Part shown: piece after piece, positions 44,489 to 54,906 of the stretch
Layout of the letters: each line of letters opens with the position of its first letter
Numbering within the stretch: position 1 is the first letter of the stretch
Source: Lutibacter oceani
GTDB lineage: Bacteria; Bacteroidota; Bacteroidia; Flavobacteriales; Flavobacteriaceae
Reading direction: 5' to 3'
Assembly: GCF_003384935.1 (NCBI RefSeq)
Contig: NZ_QTTQ01000009.1
Location: 434,001-498,000 of the forward strand
DNA: 64,000 bases
Notes under the pieces: generated by a model
Seen by the model: only the letters and a program-made list of their open reading frames with translations
The model's database searches: none
What the model was told of the DNA's origin: nothing
Made by a program: the position numbers and the translations under genes

Positions 44489-47400
44489 ATGTTTTTAATA
44501 TTTGACACTGAAACCACAGGTTTACCAAAAAAATGGAATGCGCCAATTACAGACACTAATAATTGGCCTAGATGTGTTCAAATTGCTTGGCAATTACATA
44601 ATGAATTAGGTGAATTAATTGAACAGCAGGATTATTTAATTAAACCTGAAGGTTATAATATTCCATATGATGCGGAACAAATTCATGGAATTTCAACCGA
44701 ATTAGCTCAGGAAAAAGGTGAAGACTTAGAAAAAGTTTTATTTCTATTTAATGAAGCCTTATCTAAATCTAAATTTGTAGTTGGTCAAAATGTAAATTTC
44801 GACCTTAATATAATGGGTTGCGAGTATTTTAGAAAAAAATTAAAAACTCCGTTAAATGAATTACCTATATTAGATACTTGTACAGAAACTACAGCAACTT
44901 TATGTCAATTACCAGGTGGTAGAGGCGGAAAGTTTAAATTACCAACATTAACTGAATTACACCAACATTTATTTAATACTCCTTTTGCTGAAGCACATAA
45001 CGCAACTGCAGACGTAGAAGCTACTACACGTTGTTTTTTAGAATTAATAAGGCAACGCGTTTTTACAAAAGAAGAGCTTGATGTTCCTTCTGATTATTTT
45101 GGAAAATTTGATGTTAAAAATCCATCAGTTATAAACGTAATTGGGTTAAAACATTTAAACTTAAAAAAAGAAAGTAAGCGTTTAAAGAAAAAATCTGAAG
45201 AGAAACCTGAAATACTTAAACATTCTGAAAAAACACTTCAAAATCTTGAAAGTTCAAATTTTGCACATTTACATTGTCATTCTCAATTCTCAATTTTACA
45301 ATCCACTTCCAGTGTAAGTAACCTTATAAATTCAGCCATAAAAGATAAAATGCCAGCTGTAGCAATTACAGATACCGGAAATATGATGGGTGCATTTTAT
45401 TTTGTGAGAGAAGCGTTAGCACATAACAACGCAGTAGAAAAGTTTAATAAAAATTTAAAAGAAGGGGAACATCCAAAATTACCTATAAAACCAATTTTAG
45501 GATGCGAATTTAATGTTTGCGTGAATCATTTAGATAAAACTCATAAAGATAATGGTTATCAGATAGTTATTTTAGCTAAAAACAAAAACGGCTATCATAA
45601 TTTGGCTAAAATGTCTTCCATTTCTCATACCGATGGATTTTATTATGTACCCAGAATAGACAAAAATATAATTGCACAATATAAAGAGGACTTAATAGTA
45701 CTTTCAGGAAATTTATACGGTGAAATTCCTAGTAAAATTTTAAATATTGGTGAAAAACAAGCTGAAGAAGCATTAATTTGGTGGAAAGAACAATTTGACA
45801 CAGATTTTTATCTAGAAATTATGCGTCACAATCAAGAAAATGAAAATCACGTTAATAACGTACTTATTGAATTTTCTAAAAAACATCAAGTAAAATTAAT
45901 AGCCACAAATAACACATTTTATACCACTGAAGATGAGGCAGAAGCACATGATATTTTATTATGTGTAAAAGATGGAGAAAAAACAGCAACTCCAAAAGGT
46001 AAAGGAAGGGGTTTTAGATACGGTTTACCAAATAATGAATACTATTTTAAATCTCAGGAACAAATGAAAAATTTGTTTAAAGATTTACCAGATTCCATTA
46101 TTAATATTCAAGAAATTGTTGATAAAATTGAAGTATATACTTTGGCGCGTGATGTATTACTTCCAAAGTTTAATATCCCAAGCCAGTTTGTTAATTCTGA
46201 AGATGAAAAAGATGGTGGTGTGCGTGGTGAAAATGCCTATTTAAAATATTTAACATTTGAGGGTGCCAAAAAAAGATACGGAGAAAATTTAGATGCTGAT
46301 ACACAAGAACGTTTAGATTTCGAACTCTCAATTATTGAAAAAACGGGCTATCCTGGATATTTTTTAATTGTTTGGGATTTTATTTTGGAGGCACGAAAAA
46401 TGGGAGTTTCAGTGGGGCCAGGCCGTGGTTCTGCAGCAGGATCTGCAGTTGCATATTGTTTATGGATTACAAATATTGACCCAATTAAATACGATTTACT
46501 TTTTGAGCGTTTTTTGAATCCAGATCGTGTTTCATTACCCGATATTGATATTGATTTTGATGATGAAGGAAGACAAAAAGTTATAGATTTTGTAATTGAA
46601 AAATATGGTGCCAGCCAAGTTGCTCAAATTATTACTTATGGTACTATGGCTGCAAAATCATCTATTAGAGATACTGCCAGAGCCTTAGATTTGCCGTTAC
46701 CAGATGCTGATAGAATTGCAAAATTAATTCCTGGAATAAAATTGCAGCATATTTTTGGTGAAGATGCAAAAAGCAAAGAAAAAGTTAAGGGTTTACGTGC
46801 TGAAGAAATTGAAAATATAAATGAATTAATAAAAATTGCAGAAGGTGATAATTTAGAATCACAAACTATTAGGCAGGCAAGATCTTTAGAAGGTTCTGTA
46901 AGAAATACTGGAACACACGCCTGTGGAGTTATTATTACACCTGAAAAAATAACCAACCTTATTCCTGTGGCAACTGCAAAAGATTCAGACATGTACGTTA
47001 CACAGTTCGACAATAATGTTGTTGAAAGTGCCGGGTTGCTTAAAATGGATTTTTTAGGGTTAAAAACATTGACATTAATTAAGGATACTGTTAAAATTAT
47101 TAAAGCAAAACACGGTATTGAATTAATTCCTGATGATTTCCCTTTAGATGATGAAAAAACGTATGAGCTTTTTCAAAAAGGTGAAACTATTGGAGTTTTT
47201 CAATATGAATCTCCAGGTATGCAAAAGCATATGAAATCTTTAAAACCAACAGAGTTTGCTGATTTAATAGCCATGAATGCTTTGTACAGACCTGGCCCAA
47301 TGGAATATATTCCACTTTTTATTATGCGAAAGCATGGAGAGGAAGCCATAGAGTACGATTTACCTGAAATGGAAGAACACTTAAAAGAAACATATGGTGT

Positions 47401-48844
47401 TACAGTATATCAGGAACAGGTAATGTTACTTTCACAAAAATTGGCTGGTTTTAGCAAGGGTGATGCAGATATGCTAAGAAAAGCAATGGGTAAAAAGATT
47501 TTTGCATTACTTGAAAAATTAAAACCAAAATTTATTGAAGGAGGTAAAAAGAATAACCATCCTGAAGAAAAATTAGAAAAAATTTGGAAGGACTGGGAAG
47601 CTTTTGCTGCTTATGCATTTAACAAATCTCACTCTACTTGCTATGCATATATTGCTTACCAAACAGCCTATTTAAAAGCCCATTATCCAGCTGAATATAT
47701 GGCTTCCGTTTTATCTAACAATATGAATGACATTAAGCAGGTTACATTTTTTATGGAAGAATGTAAACGTGCTGGAATTCCTGTTTTGGGTCCTGATGTT
47801 AACGAATCCTATTATAAATTTGCGGTAAATAAAGAAGGTGCTATCCGTTTTGGAATGGGCGCTATAAAAGGCGTTGGAGCAGCTGCCGTTGATGCCATCG
47901 TAAAAGAGCGAAAAAATAATGGTAATTATTCTTCAATTTTTGATTTGGCTAAACGTGTTGATTTAAGAGCTGCCAGTAAAAAGGCTTTTGATGGTTTGGC
48001 AATGGCTGGTGGATTTGATTCCTTTAAAAATGTGCATCGTGCTCAGTATTACCAATTAGATGATAAAGGCGTAACATTTATTGAACGTGCTATTCGCTAC
48101 GGTAATAAATATCAAGAAAATAAGAATTCTGCTCAAGTTTCTTTATTTGGTGAAACTTCTGAAATTCAATTTCCAGAACCAGAAATTCCATTTGCTGAAA
48201 AATGGGGAGTTATGGAAGAGTTATCCAAAGAAAAAGAACTAATTGGTATTTATATTTCAGGGCATCCTTTAGATGATTTTAAAACTGAAATTAAATATTT
48301 TTGCCACACGCAACTTTCCGCATTTCAAAACCAAGATAATTTACTAAACAGAGAATTAGCAGTTGGTGGTATTTTAACAAATGTTGAACATAGAATTTCA
48401 AAAAATGGAAAAGGCTGGGCATTATTTACTGTTGAAGACTATTCTGGCTCTTATGAATTTAGAATTTTTGGTGAAGAATATTTGAGGTTTAAACATTTTT
48501 TTGTTCCAAATTCATTCTTATTTATTAAAATATTTGGTAAAAAAGGTTGGAATAATGATGTGCGCTTATCTTTTACTAACATTCAATTACTACAAGATAT
48601 TTTAAAGGAATTTTCAAAAAAGATTACTTTAAACCTTGATATCAAAGATGTAAATGAGCAGAATATAAAAAAAATTAATACTATTTTAAACGATTTTAAA
48701 GGCACTAAAAACTTGCATTTTACCGTTAGAGACACACAAGAAAAATTACAATTGAATTTACCAAGTCGCAGTTTTAAAATAGATATTTCAAACGAATTAC
48801 TAGAGGTTTTCAAAAATGAACAAATTAACTATAAACTTAATTAG
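44489..48844 (+). CDS. dnaE: DNA polymerase III alpha subunit with N-terminal 3'-5' exonuclease
   Basis: 1451 residues. Residues 1-185 form a DnaQ-like exonuclease (FLIFDTETTGLPKKW, GQNVNFDLNIMG, AEAHNATADVEATTRCF). After a charged linker the PHP domain starts near residue 257 (FAHLHCHSQFS). The polymerase core shows VGPGRGSAAGSAVAY and catalytic acids in LPDIDIDFDDEGR near 684, then RNTGTHACGVIIT and FNKSHSTCYAYIAYQTAYLK. A C-terminal OB fold follows. It replicates the chromosome; the attached exonuclease suggests proofreading in cis. About 260 bases of AT-rich sequence with no evident signal precede it. Confidence 0.96.
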   Translation: MFLIFDTETTGLPKKWNAPITDTNNWPRCVQIAWQLHNELGELIEQQDYLIKPEGYNIPYDAEQIHGISTELAQEKGEDLEKVLFLFNEALSKSKFVVGQNVNFDLNIMGCEYFRKKLKTPLNELPILDTCTETTATLCQLPGGRGGKFKLPTLTELHQHLFNTPFAEAHNATADVEATTRCFLELIRQRVFTKEELDVPSDYFGKFDVKNPSVINVIGLKHLNLKKESKRLKKKSEEKPEILKHSEKTLQNLESSNFAHLHCHSQFSILQSTSSVSNLINSAIKDKMPAVAITDTGNMMGAFYFVREALAHNNAVEKFNKNLKEGEHPKLPIKPILGCEFNVCVNHLDKTHKDNGYQIVILAKNKNGYHNLAKMSSISHTDGFYYVPRIDKNIIAQYKEDLIVLSGNLYGEIPSKILNIGEKQAEEALIWWKEQFDTDFYLEIMRHNQENENHVNNVLIEFSKKHQVKLIATNNTFYTTEDEAEAHDILLCVKDGEKTATPKGKGRGFRYGLPNNEYYFKSQEQMKNLFKDLPDSIINIQEIVDKIEVYTLARDVLLPKFNIPSQFVNSEDEKDGGVRGENAYLKYLTFEGAKKRYGENLDADTQERLDFELSIIEKTGYPGYFLIVWDFILEARKMGVSVGPGRGSAAGSAVAYCLWITNIDPIKYDLLFERFLNPDRVSLPDIDIDFDDEGRQKVIDFVIEKYGASQVAQIITYGTMAAKSSIRDTARALDLPLPDADRIAKLIPGIKLQHIFGEDAKSKEKVKGLRAEEIENINELIKIAEGDNLESQTIRQARSLEGSVRNTGTHACGVIITPEKITNLIPVATAKDSDMYVTQFDNNVVESAGLLKMDFLGLKTLTLIKDTVKIIKAKHGIELIPDDFPLDDEKTYELFQKGETIGVFQYESPGMQKHMKSLKPTEFADLIAMNALYRPGPMEYIPLFIMRKHGEEAIEYDLPEMEEHLKETYGVTVYQEQVMLLSQKLAGFSKGDADMLRKAMGKKIFALLEKLKPKFIEGGKKNNHPEEKLEKIWKDWEAFAAYAFNKSHSTCYAYIAYQTAYLKAHYPAEYMASVLSNNMNDIKQVTFFMEECKRAGIPVLGPDVNESYYKFAVNKEGAIRFGMGAIKGVGAAAVDAIVKERKNNGNYSSIFDLAKRVDLRAASKKAFDGLAMAGGFDSFKNVHRAQYYQLDDKGVTFIERAIRYGNKYQENKNSAQVSLFGETSEIQFPEPEIPFAEKWGVMEELSKEKELIGIYISGHPLDDFKTEIKYFCHTQLSAFQNQDNLLNRELAVGGILTNVEHRISKNGKGWALFTVEDYSGSYEFRIFGEEYLRFKHFFVPNSFLFIKIFGKKGWNNDVRLSFTNIQLLQDILKEFSKKITLNLDIKDVNEQNIKKINTILNDFKGTKNLHFTVRDTQEKLQLNLPSRSFKIDISNELLEVFKNEQINYKLN

Positions 48845-48857
48845 CAATAAGTAACTT

Positions 48858-49958
48858 ATGAAAAAAATATTTTATTTATTATTAATTGCTAGTTATTCAA
48901 TAAGTTATTCCCAATCTAATTCCTCTTATTTACAAGCCGATTATTTTTACGGAAATATATTGCGCCAAAATCCGGATGCATCAATTTTGTTACAAGGACA
49001 TCCAACGGGAATTTTTATGAGTTATAATAAAAGGACGTATGGAGAAGAAAACTGGCAAGAACATTACAATTATCCTGATTTTGGATATTCTATTGGTTAT
49101 CAGGATTACAAGTCAGATATTTTAGGTAAATTATATTCTGTTTACGGCCATTATAATTTTTATTTCACCAATAAAACTTCACTAAATCAATTAATATTTA
49201 GAACCGGAATTGGATTAGCATATAATACAAATCCTTATGATAAAGAAACAAATAACAAGAACACTGCATTTGGGTCTCATTTAAATTCAAGCACCTATTT
49301 TAAATTATATTTTCAACGTGAAAAATTGATTAATAATTTAGGGTTAAATGCTGGTTTAACTTTTATACATGCTTCAAATTCAAATATTAAATCTCCTAAT
49401 TCCGGTACAAATGTTTGGGCAGTAACCTTAGGATTAAACTATGATTTTGATGCCAACAGTGGTACCCTAAATTATATTCCTTCTTCAGAAAGCAAGCATT
49501 TTACTGAACCTGTAAAATATAATTTTGCTATAAGAAGCGGTATTAACGAATCTGAAATTATTGGTAGTGGTATAAAACCCTTTTATGTTTTTTCAGCTTA
49601 TGCAGACAAACGTTTAAATAGAAAGTCTGCCTTACAATTTGGAGCAGATTTATATATTTCCCCTATTTTAAAAGATTATTACGAATTGAGTTTATCTATA
49701 CCTCATTTAAATTTTAAGGAAACTTCCGATTTTTCGAGAGTTGGGGTATTTCTAGGACACGAATTGTTTATAAATAAAGTTTCCATTGAAACTCAAGTTG
49801 GATATTATGTAAAATACCCTTTTAATTATGGTGGCAGAGTTTATGAAACACTTGGTTTAAAACGCTATTTAAACGAAAAATGGTTTGCTTCTATAAGGCT
49901 GAAGGCACATGCCGCTGACGCCGAAACTGTTGAATTTGGTGTTGGAATTAGACTTTAA
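48858..49958 (+). CDS. PagL-like acyloxyacyl hydrolase / lipid A deacylase, copy 1
   Basis: 366 residues. Signal peptide (LLIASYSISYSQ), outer-membrane beta-barrel character, closing Arg-Leu. The PagL-type site reads LTFIHASNSNIKSPNSGTN: His and Ser (HxSN) are present, but the residue 14 after His is Asn where PagL has its third catalytic residue, Glu. It lies 13 bases after dnaE and 9 bases before its paralogue. Activity on lipid A is inferred and uncertain. Confidence 0.78.
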   Translation: MKKIFYLLLIASYSISYSQSNSSYLQADYFYGNILRQNPDASILLQGHPTGIFMSYNKRTYGEENWQEHYNYPDFGYSIGYQDYKSDILGKLYSVYGHYNFYFTNKTSLNQLIFRTGIGLAYNTNPYDKETNNKNTAFGSHLNSSTYFKLYFQREKLINNLGLNAGLTFIHASNSNIKSPNSGTNVWAVTLGLNYDFDANSGTLNYIPSSESKHFTEPVKYNFAIRSGINESEIIGSGIKPFYVFSAYADKRLNRKSALQFGADLYISPILKDYYELSLSIPHLNFKETSDFSRVGVFLGHELFINKVSIETQVGYYVKYPFNYGGRVYETLGLKRYLNEKWFASIRLKAHAADAETVEFGVGIRL

Positions 49959-49967
49959 AAATTATTT

Positions 49968-51068
49968 ATGAAAAATTTAATAATTGTATTTTTTCTACTT
50001 TTCACATTACAAGGTGTTTCGCAAAATGAAACTTTTAAATACAATAATATTCAAACCGATTTCTTTTTTGGAAAACCGATTGAACACGATAAAAAACTAA
50101 AAGATGCTATTGAGGGAAATTCTTTTGGAGTACTTTTAAGTTTCAATACAACAAATACAAAAAACACTCATTTTAATAAACTTTATAACTACCCAGAAAG
50201 AGGTTATTCTTTTTTATATCAAAACTTTAACTCTTCTGTTTTAGGTGAAGTGTTTGGAGGTTATAGACATTACAGTTATAATTTAAAAAATACTTCAAAT
50301 AACCAATTAAAACTTATCAGTGGTTTTGGTTTGGGATATGCAACCAAAACTTACGATGCTGAAACAAATCCAAAAAATCAAGCAATTGGTTCTAAATTAC
50401 TTGCATCAGCATTTTTAAAATTACAATTTTTTCAATTATTAAAGAAGGAAAAATTAAGTGTAAATACTGGAGTAAGTTTAATACATTTTTCAAACATTGC
50501 ACTAAAAAATCCCAATTTAGGAATTAACACCGTTAATCTTAATTTAGGAATTAACTATTTATTAGAACCTATAAAAATAGCAACCTCAAAAGATGAAAAC
50601 ACAATTTCTGAAATTGATAAAAAGCTGTATTTTAATTTAATTTTAAGAGCTGGATACAACGAATCGTTAGAAATTAACAGCGGTTTATTTCCTTTTTATA
50701 CCCTTACCTTTTATGGTAGTAAAACACTTAATAAATTCTCTAATTTAACCTTTGGAACAGATTATTTTAAATCAGAATTTTTAAAAAATCACATTAAAAA
50801 CATTAATACAGAAGAAGGAAAAACCTATAATGAAAATGATTATTCAAGGGCTGGAATTTTTGTTGGTCATGAGTTAATGCAAAACAATTTTTCTTTTATT
50901 TCTCAAATTGGATATACAATTTATTATCCTTTTCCATACGTTAGTAGAGTTTATGAACGTTTTGGTTTAAAGTATAAATTAAGTAAACACCTATTTTCTG
51001 AAATTACTATGAAAATAAATTTATTTAGGGCTGAAGCATTGGAATTTGGAATAGGATATAAATTCTAG
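49968..51068 (+). CDS. PagL-like acyloxyacyl hydrolase / lipid A deacylase, copy 2
   Basis: 366 residues, same length as copy 1 and plainly homologous: signal peptide VFFLLFTLQGVSQ, shared YPERGYSFLYQ and SRAGIFVGHEL...ISQIGY blocks. The active-site region is VSLIHFSNIALKNPNLGIN, again with HxSN and with Asn at the +14 position. The pair looks like an old tandem duplication, since the sequences have diverged widely. Co-transcribed with copy 1. Confidence 0.78.
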   Translation: MKNLIIVFFLLFTLQGVSQNETFKYNNIQTDFFFGKPIEHDKKLKDAIEGNSFGVLLSFNTTNTKNTHFNKLYNYPERGYSFLYQNFNSSVLGEVFGGYRHYSYNLKNTSNNQLKLISGFGLGYATKTYDAETNPKNQAIGSKLLASAFLKLQFFQLLKKEKLSVNTGVSLIHFSNIALKNPNLGINTVNLNLGINYLLEPIKIATSKDENTISEIDKKLYFNLILRAGYNESLEINSGLFPFYTLTFYGSKTLNKFSNLTFGTDYFKSEFLKNHIKNINTEEGKTYNENDYSRAGIFVGHELMQNNFSFISQIGYTIYYPFPYVSRVYERFGLKYKLSKHLFSEITMKINLFRAEALEFGIGYKF

Positions 51069-51087
51069 TTTTATTTAATAACTATTT

Positions 51088-51831
51088 ATGAAAAAAATAA
51101 TTTACATAATTTATTTAATTGGTTTTATTAGCTGTAACAGTGAAGATGCAGGAAATTGCTGGCAAACTGCGGGTACAATAATTCAACAAGAATTTGAAAC
51201 ACCTGTTTTTACAAGAATATTAGTACAAAAAAAAGTGGAACTTATTATTACTGAAGGTCCAACTCAAAAAGTAGTTGTAGAAACTGGAAAAAATTTAATG
51301 CCCGATATTGAAGTTCAAGTAGTAGATAACCAAATAATTATTACAAATCACAATACGTGTAACTTTTTAAGAGATTATGGCTTAACAAAAGTATATATTA
51401 CTTCACCAAATATCACTGAAATTAGAAATGCCTCAGAACTTAATGTTTCATCAGCGGGTGTTTTAACATATCCTACAATATATTTAAGATCAACTGGAGA
51501 AAAAAATGATTATTTGGCAGTTGGTGATTGGCATTTAAATATTGAAAATACCAAAGTAATTATTTGGAGTAATGGTATTTCTAACTTTTATATAAATGGC
51601 ACTACCAATAATTTAGATATCAATTTTTCTGACGGAGATACCCGATTTGAAGGTAAAAACTTTATAGCCCAACAAGTTAAAGTTAAAAATGTAAGCTCTA
51701 ATGATATGCTTATAAATCCGGTAGAAAGTTTAACTGGCTCTATACATTCTACTGGAAATGTTGTTTCTTATAACACACCTCCTGTTGTAAATGTTGAAGA
51801 ATTAAGCGTAGGTAAATTAATTTTTAAGTAG
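51088..51831 (+). CDS. DUF2807 (head GIN domain) lipoprotein
   Basis: 247 residues. A short signal peptide ends in lipobox GFISC (Cys 16). The rest is a right-handed beta-helix-like DUF2807 domain (FTRILVQKKVELIITEGPTQ; LRSTGEKNDYLAV). Such proteins are surface or periplasmic anchors of unknown function. It lies 19 bases after the second PagL-like gene and its end overlaps the convergent gldA by 8 bases. Confidence 0.86.
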   Translation: MKKIIYIIYLIGFISCNSEDAGNCWQTAGTIIQQEFETPVFTRILVQKKVELIITEGPTQKVVVETGKNLMPDIEVQVVDNQIIITNHNTCNFLRDYGLTKVYITSPNITEIRNASELNVSSAGVLTYPTIYLRSTGEKNDYLAVGDWHLNIENTKVIIWSNGISNFYINGTTNNLDINFSDGDTRFEGKNFIAQQVKVKNVSSNDMLINPVESLTGSIHSTGNVVSYNTPPVVNVEELSVGKLIFK

Positions 51832-52717
51832 TTAATTCTCTAAATAAGCTTTCTAAATTTTTGTTTTTTGCATTTAATTGAAGTGTTTTTAAGCCATTAT
51901 CATGCGCAAAATCAAATACAACAGGGCGCATATCTTTAGTTGTATTAAAAGTTAATAACCAACTTGTATCGTGTATGTTATCTGCCGATTTTAAATACGG
52001 AATTGTTTCAATAAATTGTTTCTCTATTTTAAAATCAAATTCTACTTCTAAAACTTGATCCTGATTTCCTCTTAGCTCATTTAACTTTTTATCAGCAATA
52101 ATTTTTCCTTTATTAATTAAAATAACCCGGTCGCAAATTGCTTCAACTTCTTGCATAATATGTGTTGAAAAAAGTACTGTTTTATCTTTACCTATTTCCT
52201 TAATTAAGTTTCTAATTTCAACTAATTGATTTGGGTCTAAGCCTGTTGTAGGTTCATCTAAAATTAATACTTCAGGGTTGTGCAATAACGCTGCAGCCAA
52301 ACCAACACGCTGGCGATATCCTTTTGAAAGTTGATTGATTTTTTTATGTGCTTCAGGTTGTAATCCAACTTTTACAATAATTTTATCAACTTCATTTTTA
52401 GAAACTTTATGAATACCTGCATTAAAAAGCAAATACTCTTTCACATACATTTCTAAATAAAGCGGATTGTGTTCTGGCAAATAACCAATGTTTTTTTGAG
52501 CATCAATTTTAGTTGTTTCAATATTAAAATTGCTCACCAAAACATCACCTTCAGATGCATTTACAAAACCAGTAATAATTTTCATCATAGTTGATTTACC
52601 AGCTCCATTTGGACCTAAAAAACCAACTATTTCACCTTTTTTTATTGAAAAACTTACATTATCTAATGCTTTTTGTTGTTCATAAAACTTGGTTATATTT
52701 TTTACTTCTATTGACAT
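51824..52717 (-). CDS. gldA: Gliding motility ABC transporter ATP-binding protein GldA
   Basis: 297 residues. Walker A GPNGAGKST, signature LSKGYRQRVGLAAAL, Walker B VLILDEPTTGLDP, H-loop FSTHIMQEVEAI. The opening VKNITKFYEQQKALDNVSF, the length and the C-terminal extension fit GldA of flavobacterial gliding motility. Partner permeases GldF/GldG are not in the window, so the symbol rests on similarity and phylum. Confidence 0.82.
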   Translation of the reverse strand: MSIEVKNITKFYEQQKALDNVSFSIKKGEIVGFLGPNGAGKSTMMKIITGFVNASEGDVLVSNFNIETTKIDAQKNIGYLPEHNPLYLEMYVKEYLLFNAGIHKVSKNEVDKIIVKVGLQPEAHKKINQLSKGYRQRVGLAAALLHNPEVLILDEPTTGLDPNQLVEIRNLIKEIGKDKTVLFSTHIMQEVEAICDRVILINKGKIIADKKLNELRGNQDQVLEVEFDFKIEKQFIETIPYLKSADNIHDTSWLLTFNTTKDMRPVVFDFAHDNGLKTLQLNAKNKNLESLFRELTT

Positions 52718-52806
52718 TTAACAAAAATACATTTTAATTACAATTAGTTGTTACAAAATAACGTTGTATGCGTCATATAATTTTAAGAACTTTGAAAAAA
52801 ATAATT

Positions 52807-52965
52807 ATGGGTTGTTTTAGAGTATTACTTTGTATCATTTTTCCTCCGTTAGCAGTTATTGATAAAGGGTGTGGATCAATTATTATTGTATTTATTTTAA
52901 CTTGTTTAGGTTGGATCCCAGGAGTTATTGCAGCATTAATTATTAACAACAATCCTAAAAACTAA
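52807..52965 (+). CDS. Pmp3/YqaE-family small membrane protein
   Basis: 52 residues from the ATG at 52807 (an upstream ATG at 52768 would add 13 basic residues). [20 protein letters not shown] and [18 protein letters not shown] are the two helices of the Pmp3/UPF0057 family, linked elsewhere to membrane potential and salt stress. Its stop overlaps the lipB start as TAATG, so the two are coupled. Confidence 0.87.
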   Translation: MGCFRVLLCIIFPPLAVIDKGCGSIIIVFILTCLGWIPGVIAALIINNNPKN

Positions 52966-53660
52966 TGCAAAAAGTTAAATTAATTGATTTAGGTTTAAAA
53001 GATTATAAAGAAACTTGGGAATATCAAGAAACGCTTTTTCAAGACACTATAAATATAAAAATTAATAATAGACGTAATAATTTAATAAATGAAACTTCAA
53101 ATTATTTTTTATTTGTTGAACATCCACATGTTTACACTCTAGGAAAAAGTGGAGATATTAGTAACTTGTTATTAAATGAAGAACAATTAAGCCAAAAGGG
53201 AGCTACTTTTTATAAAATAAACCGAGGTGGTGATATTACGTATCATGGCCCTGGACAAATTGTTGGTTATCCTATTATAGATTTGGACAATTTTTTTACT
53301 GATATTCATAAATACTTACGTTTTTTAGAAGAAGTTATTATAAAAACTTTAGCAGAATATAACTTAAAATCTGAACGTAGCGAAGGTGAAACTGGTGTTT
53401 GGCTTGATGTTGGGACTCCTTTTGCTCGTAAAATTTGTGCTTTAGGTGTAAGAACAAGTAGATGGGTAACAATGCACGGTTTTGCTCTAAATGTAAATAC
53501 CAATTTAGGTTATTTTGATAATATTATTCCCTGCGGAATTAAAGGTAAAGCAGTTACTTCTTTAGAGGCTGAATTAGGTGAAAAAGTTGATTTAGAAGAA
53601 GTAAAAGAAAAAATCTTAAAACATTTTACTGAATTATTTGAAGTTGAATTTTTAAATTAA
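52965..53660 (+). CDS. lipB: Lipoyl(octanoyl) transferase
   Basis: 231 residues. Conserved [27 protein letters not shown]...[20 protein letters not shown] and [13 protein letters not shown], with the catalytic Cys in PCGI and Lys in RKICALG. It moves octanoyl groups from acyl carrier protein to lipoyl domains of ketoacid dehydrogenases. Start overlaps the previous stop. Confidence 0.95.
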   Translation: MQKVKLIDLGLKDYKETWEYQETLFQDTINIKINNRRNNLINETSNYFLFVEHPHVYTLGKSGDISNLLLNEEQLSQKGATFYKINRGGDITYHGPGQIVGYPIIDLDNFFTDIHKYLRFLEEVIIKTLAEYNLKSERSEGETGVWLDVGTPFARKICALGVRTSRWVTMHGFALNVNTNLGYFDNIIPCGIKGKAVTSLEAELGEKVDLEEVKEKILKHFTELFEVEFLN

Positions 53661-53668
53661 AATAGGAT

Positions 53669-53696
53669 GAGATGCTGAATCAAGTTCAGCATGACG
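53669..53696. repeat. Dispersed hairpin repeat (GATGCTGAATCAAGTTCAGC)
   Basis: TGCTGAA paired with TTCAGCA plus flanking TGACG. Near copy of the right half of the repeat at 2076-2153. It lies just after lipB; the remaining 100 bases to the convergent gene show nothing else. Confidence 0.6.
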
Positions 53697-53797
53697 TTAA
53701 TGTTCTAGATAATTATTAGCTAAAAAAAACTTTAGAAAATCATGGATGAAATTTACCTCTGAGCCTTTGTTACTTATAACTTTTGCGCTTTTAAAAT

Positions 53798-54850
53798 CTA
53801 ATCTTCTTCGTTAAAATAAACCTTGTAAAATTTCATTTTTTTCTCCTCATCAAATCCTTTTTCTAAATACTCACTTGCCGCGTCGGGAGCGTCAATATCC
53901 AACTTAATTTGAATATTGGTATCTAATTTTATTTCAGTTTTAATTTTTTGTTTTTGCTTCTTTAAAACAATGTCAGAAATAGCAAATTGGTTTCTAACCA
54001 AAACATCATTTATTTCTTCAAACTGTTTTTTATAGTTATCAAACAATGGCTTAAAATCTTCATTTTCTTCAAAAACCTCATCTTTAAAATCGTGAATATT
54101 TACATCCTCATTTTCTTTGAAAAAATCGACTGTTTTTGCTAAAAATTTTGTTTTCTCCTGTACACCAAAATCTTCTTTTATCACTTCTTCAGAAAAATCT
54201 TTACACATTTCAATGTAGTTTTGGGTATGCTGGTTGCTATCATCTGCATACTTAACATTTAAAAAGTTTTTAACCCAATATTGCGCATCATAATTATTTG
54301 TATCTACACTTAAAACCACTCTTCCTTCAGCATCTGTTGAATTAATTATTAAACAACCTTTATCTAACTTTTTGGTGCTAATTCCTTTTTGAACAAAAAC
54401 ATCTAAACTGTCTTTTTCCATGAAGGTTTGAAAGAAATTTATTTTGTTTTCAATTTTAAAAATACCTAAAGCCTGCGTAATAACATCATTATATTCAATA
54501 TCTTCAAATAATGCAATAATTACATCTCCGGTTTTTATTTGTGCTGAATTTGATTGCTCAAATAAATGATTTACAATATGTTTTGAAATATCAACAAATG
54601 AAGTTTCATCCTTAAATATTTCAGCAGCATAATTATTTATTTCATTCAGCTCTATATTTGCATGGTGATTAAAACGAAAACTTTCCGCAACATTTCCAAA
54701 AGGTTTCAATAAAAAAGGTTTCATTAACTCGTAACTTTCTTCATCAAAAGTGATAACATTTTCTGAAAAAATATTGGTAGCACTATTAAATTTGTTACCC
54801 ACTTTATGAATTATAAACTTTGAAATTGAAACTCTATTTCTTTTAATCAT
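53798..54850 (-). CDS. Nucleoid-associated protein (NdpA/YejK family)
   Basis: 350 residues. The start VSISKFIIHKVGNKFN, SDA-like patches and GCLIINSTDAEGRVVLSVDT, then VKNFLNVKYADDSNQHTQNY agree with the 37-kDa nucleoid-associated protein family. The second half is strongly charged and probably helical. The family is known from E. coli YejK, which binds the nucleoid and topoisomerase IV; the Bacteroidota version is uncharacterised to my knowledge. Confidence 0.8.
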   Translation of the reverse strand: MIKRNRVSISKFIIHKVGNKFNSATNIFSENVITFDEESYELMKPFLLKPFGNVAESFRFNHHANIELNEINNYAAEIFKDETSFVDISKHIVNHLFEQSNSAQIKTGDVIIALFEDIEYNDVITQALGIFKIENKINFFQTFMEKDSLDVFVQKGISTKKLDKGCLIINSTDAEGRVVLSVDTNNYDAQYWVKNFLNVKYADDSNQHTQNYIEMCKDFSEEVIKEDFGVQEKTKFLAKTVDFFKENEDVNIHDFKDEVFEENEDFKPLFDNYKKQFEEINDVLVRNQFAISDIVLKKQKQKIKTEIKLDTNIQIKLDIDAPDAASEYLEKGFDEEKKMKFYKVYFNEED

Positions 54851-54906
54851 TTTTTACATTTTTTAAAGAACGCAAATGTAAAATTTTAATGACACTTTTT
54901 AAGAAA

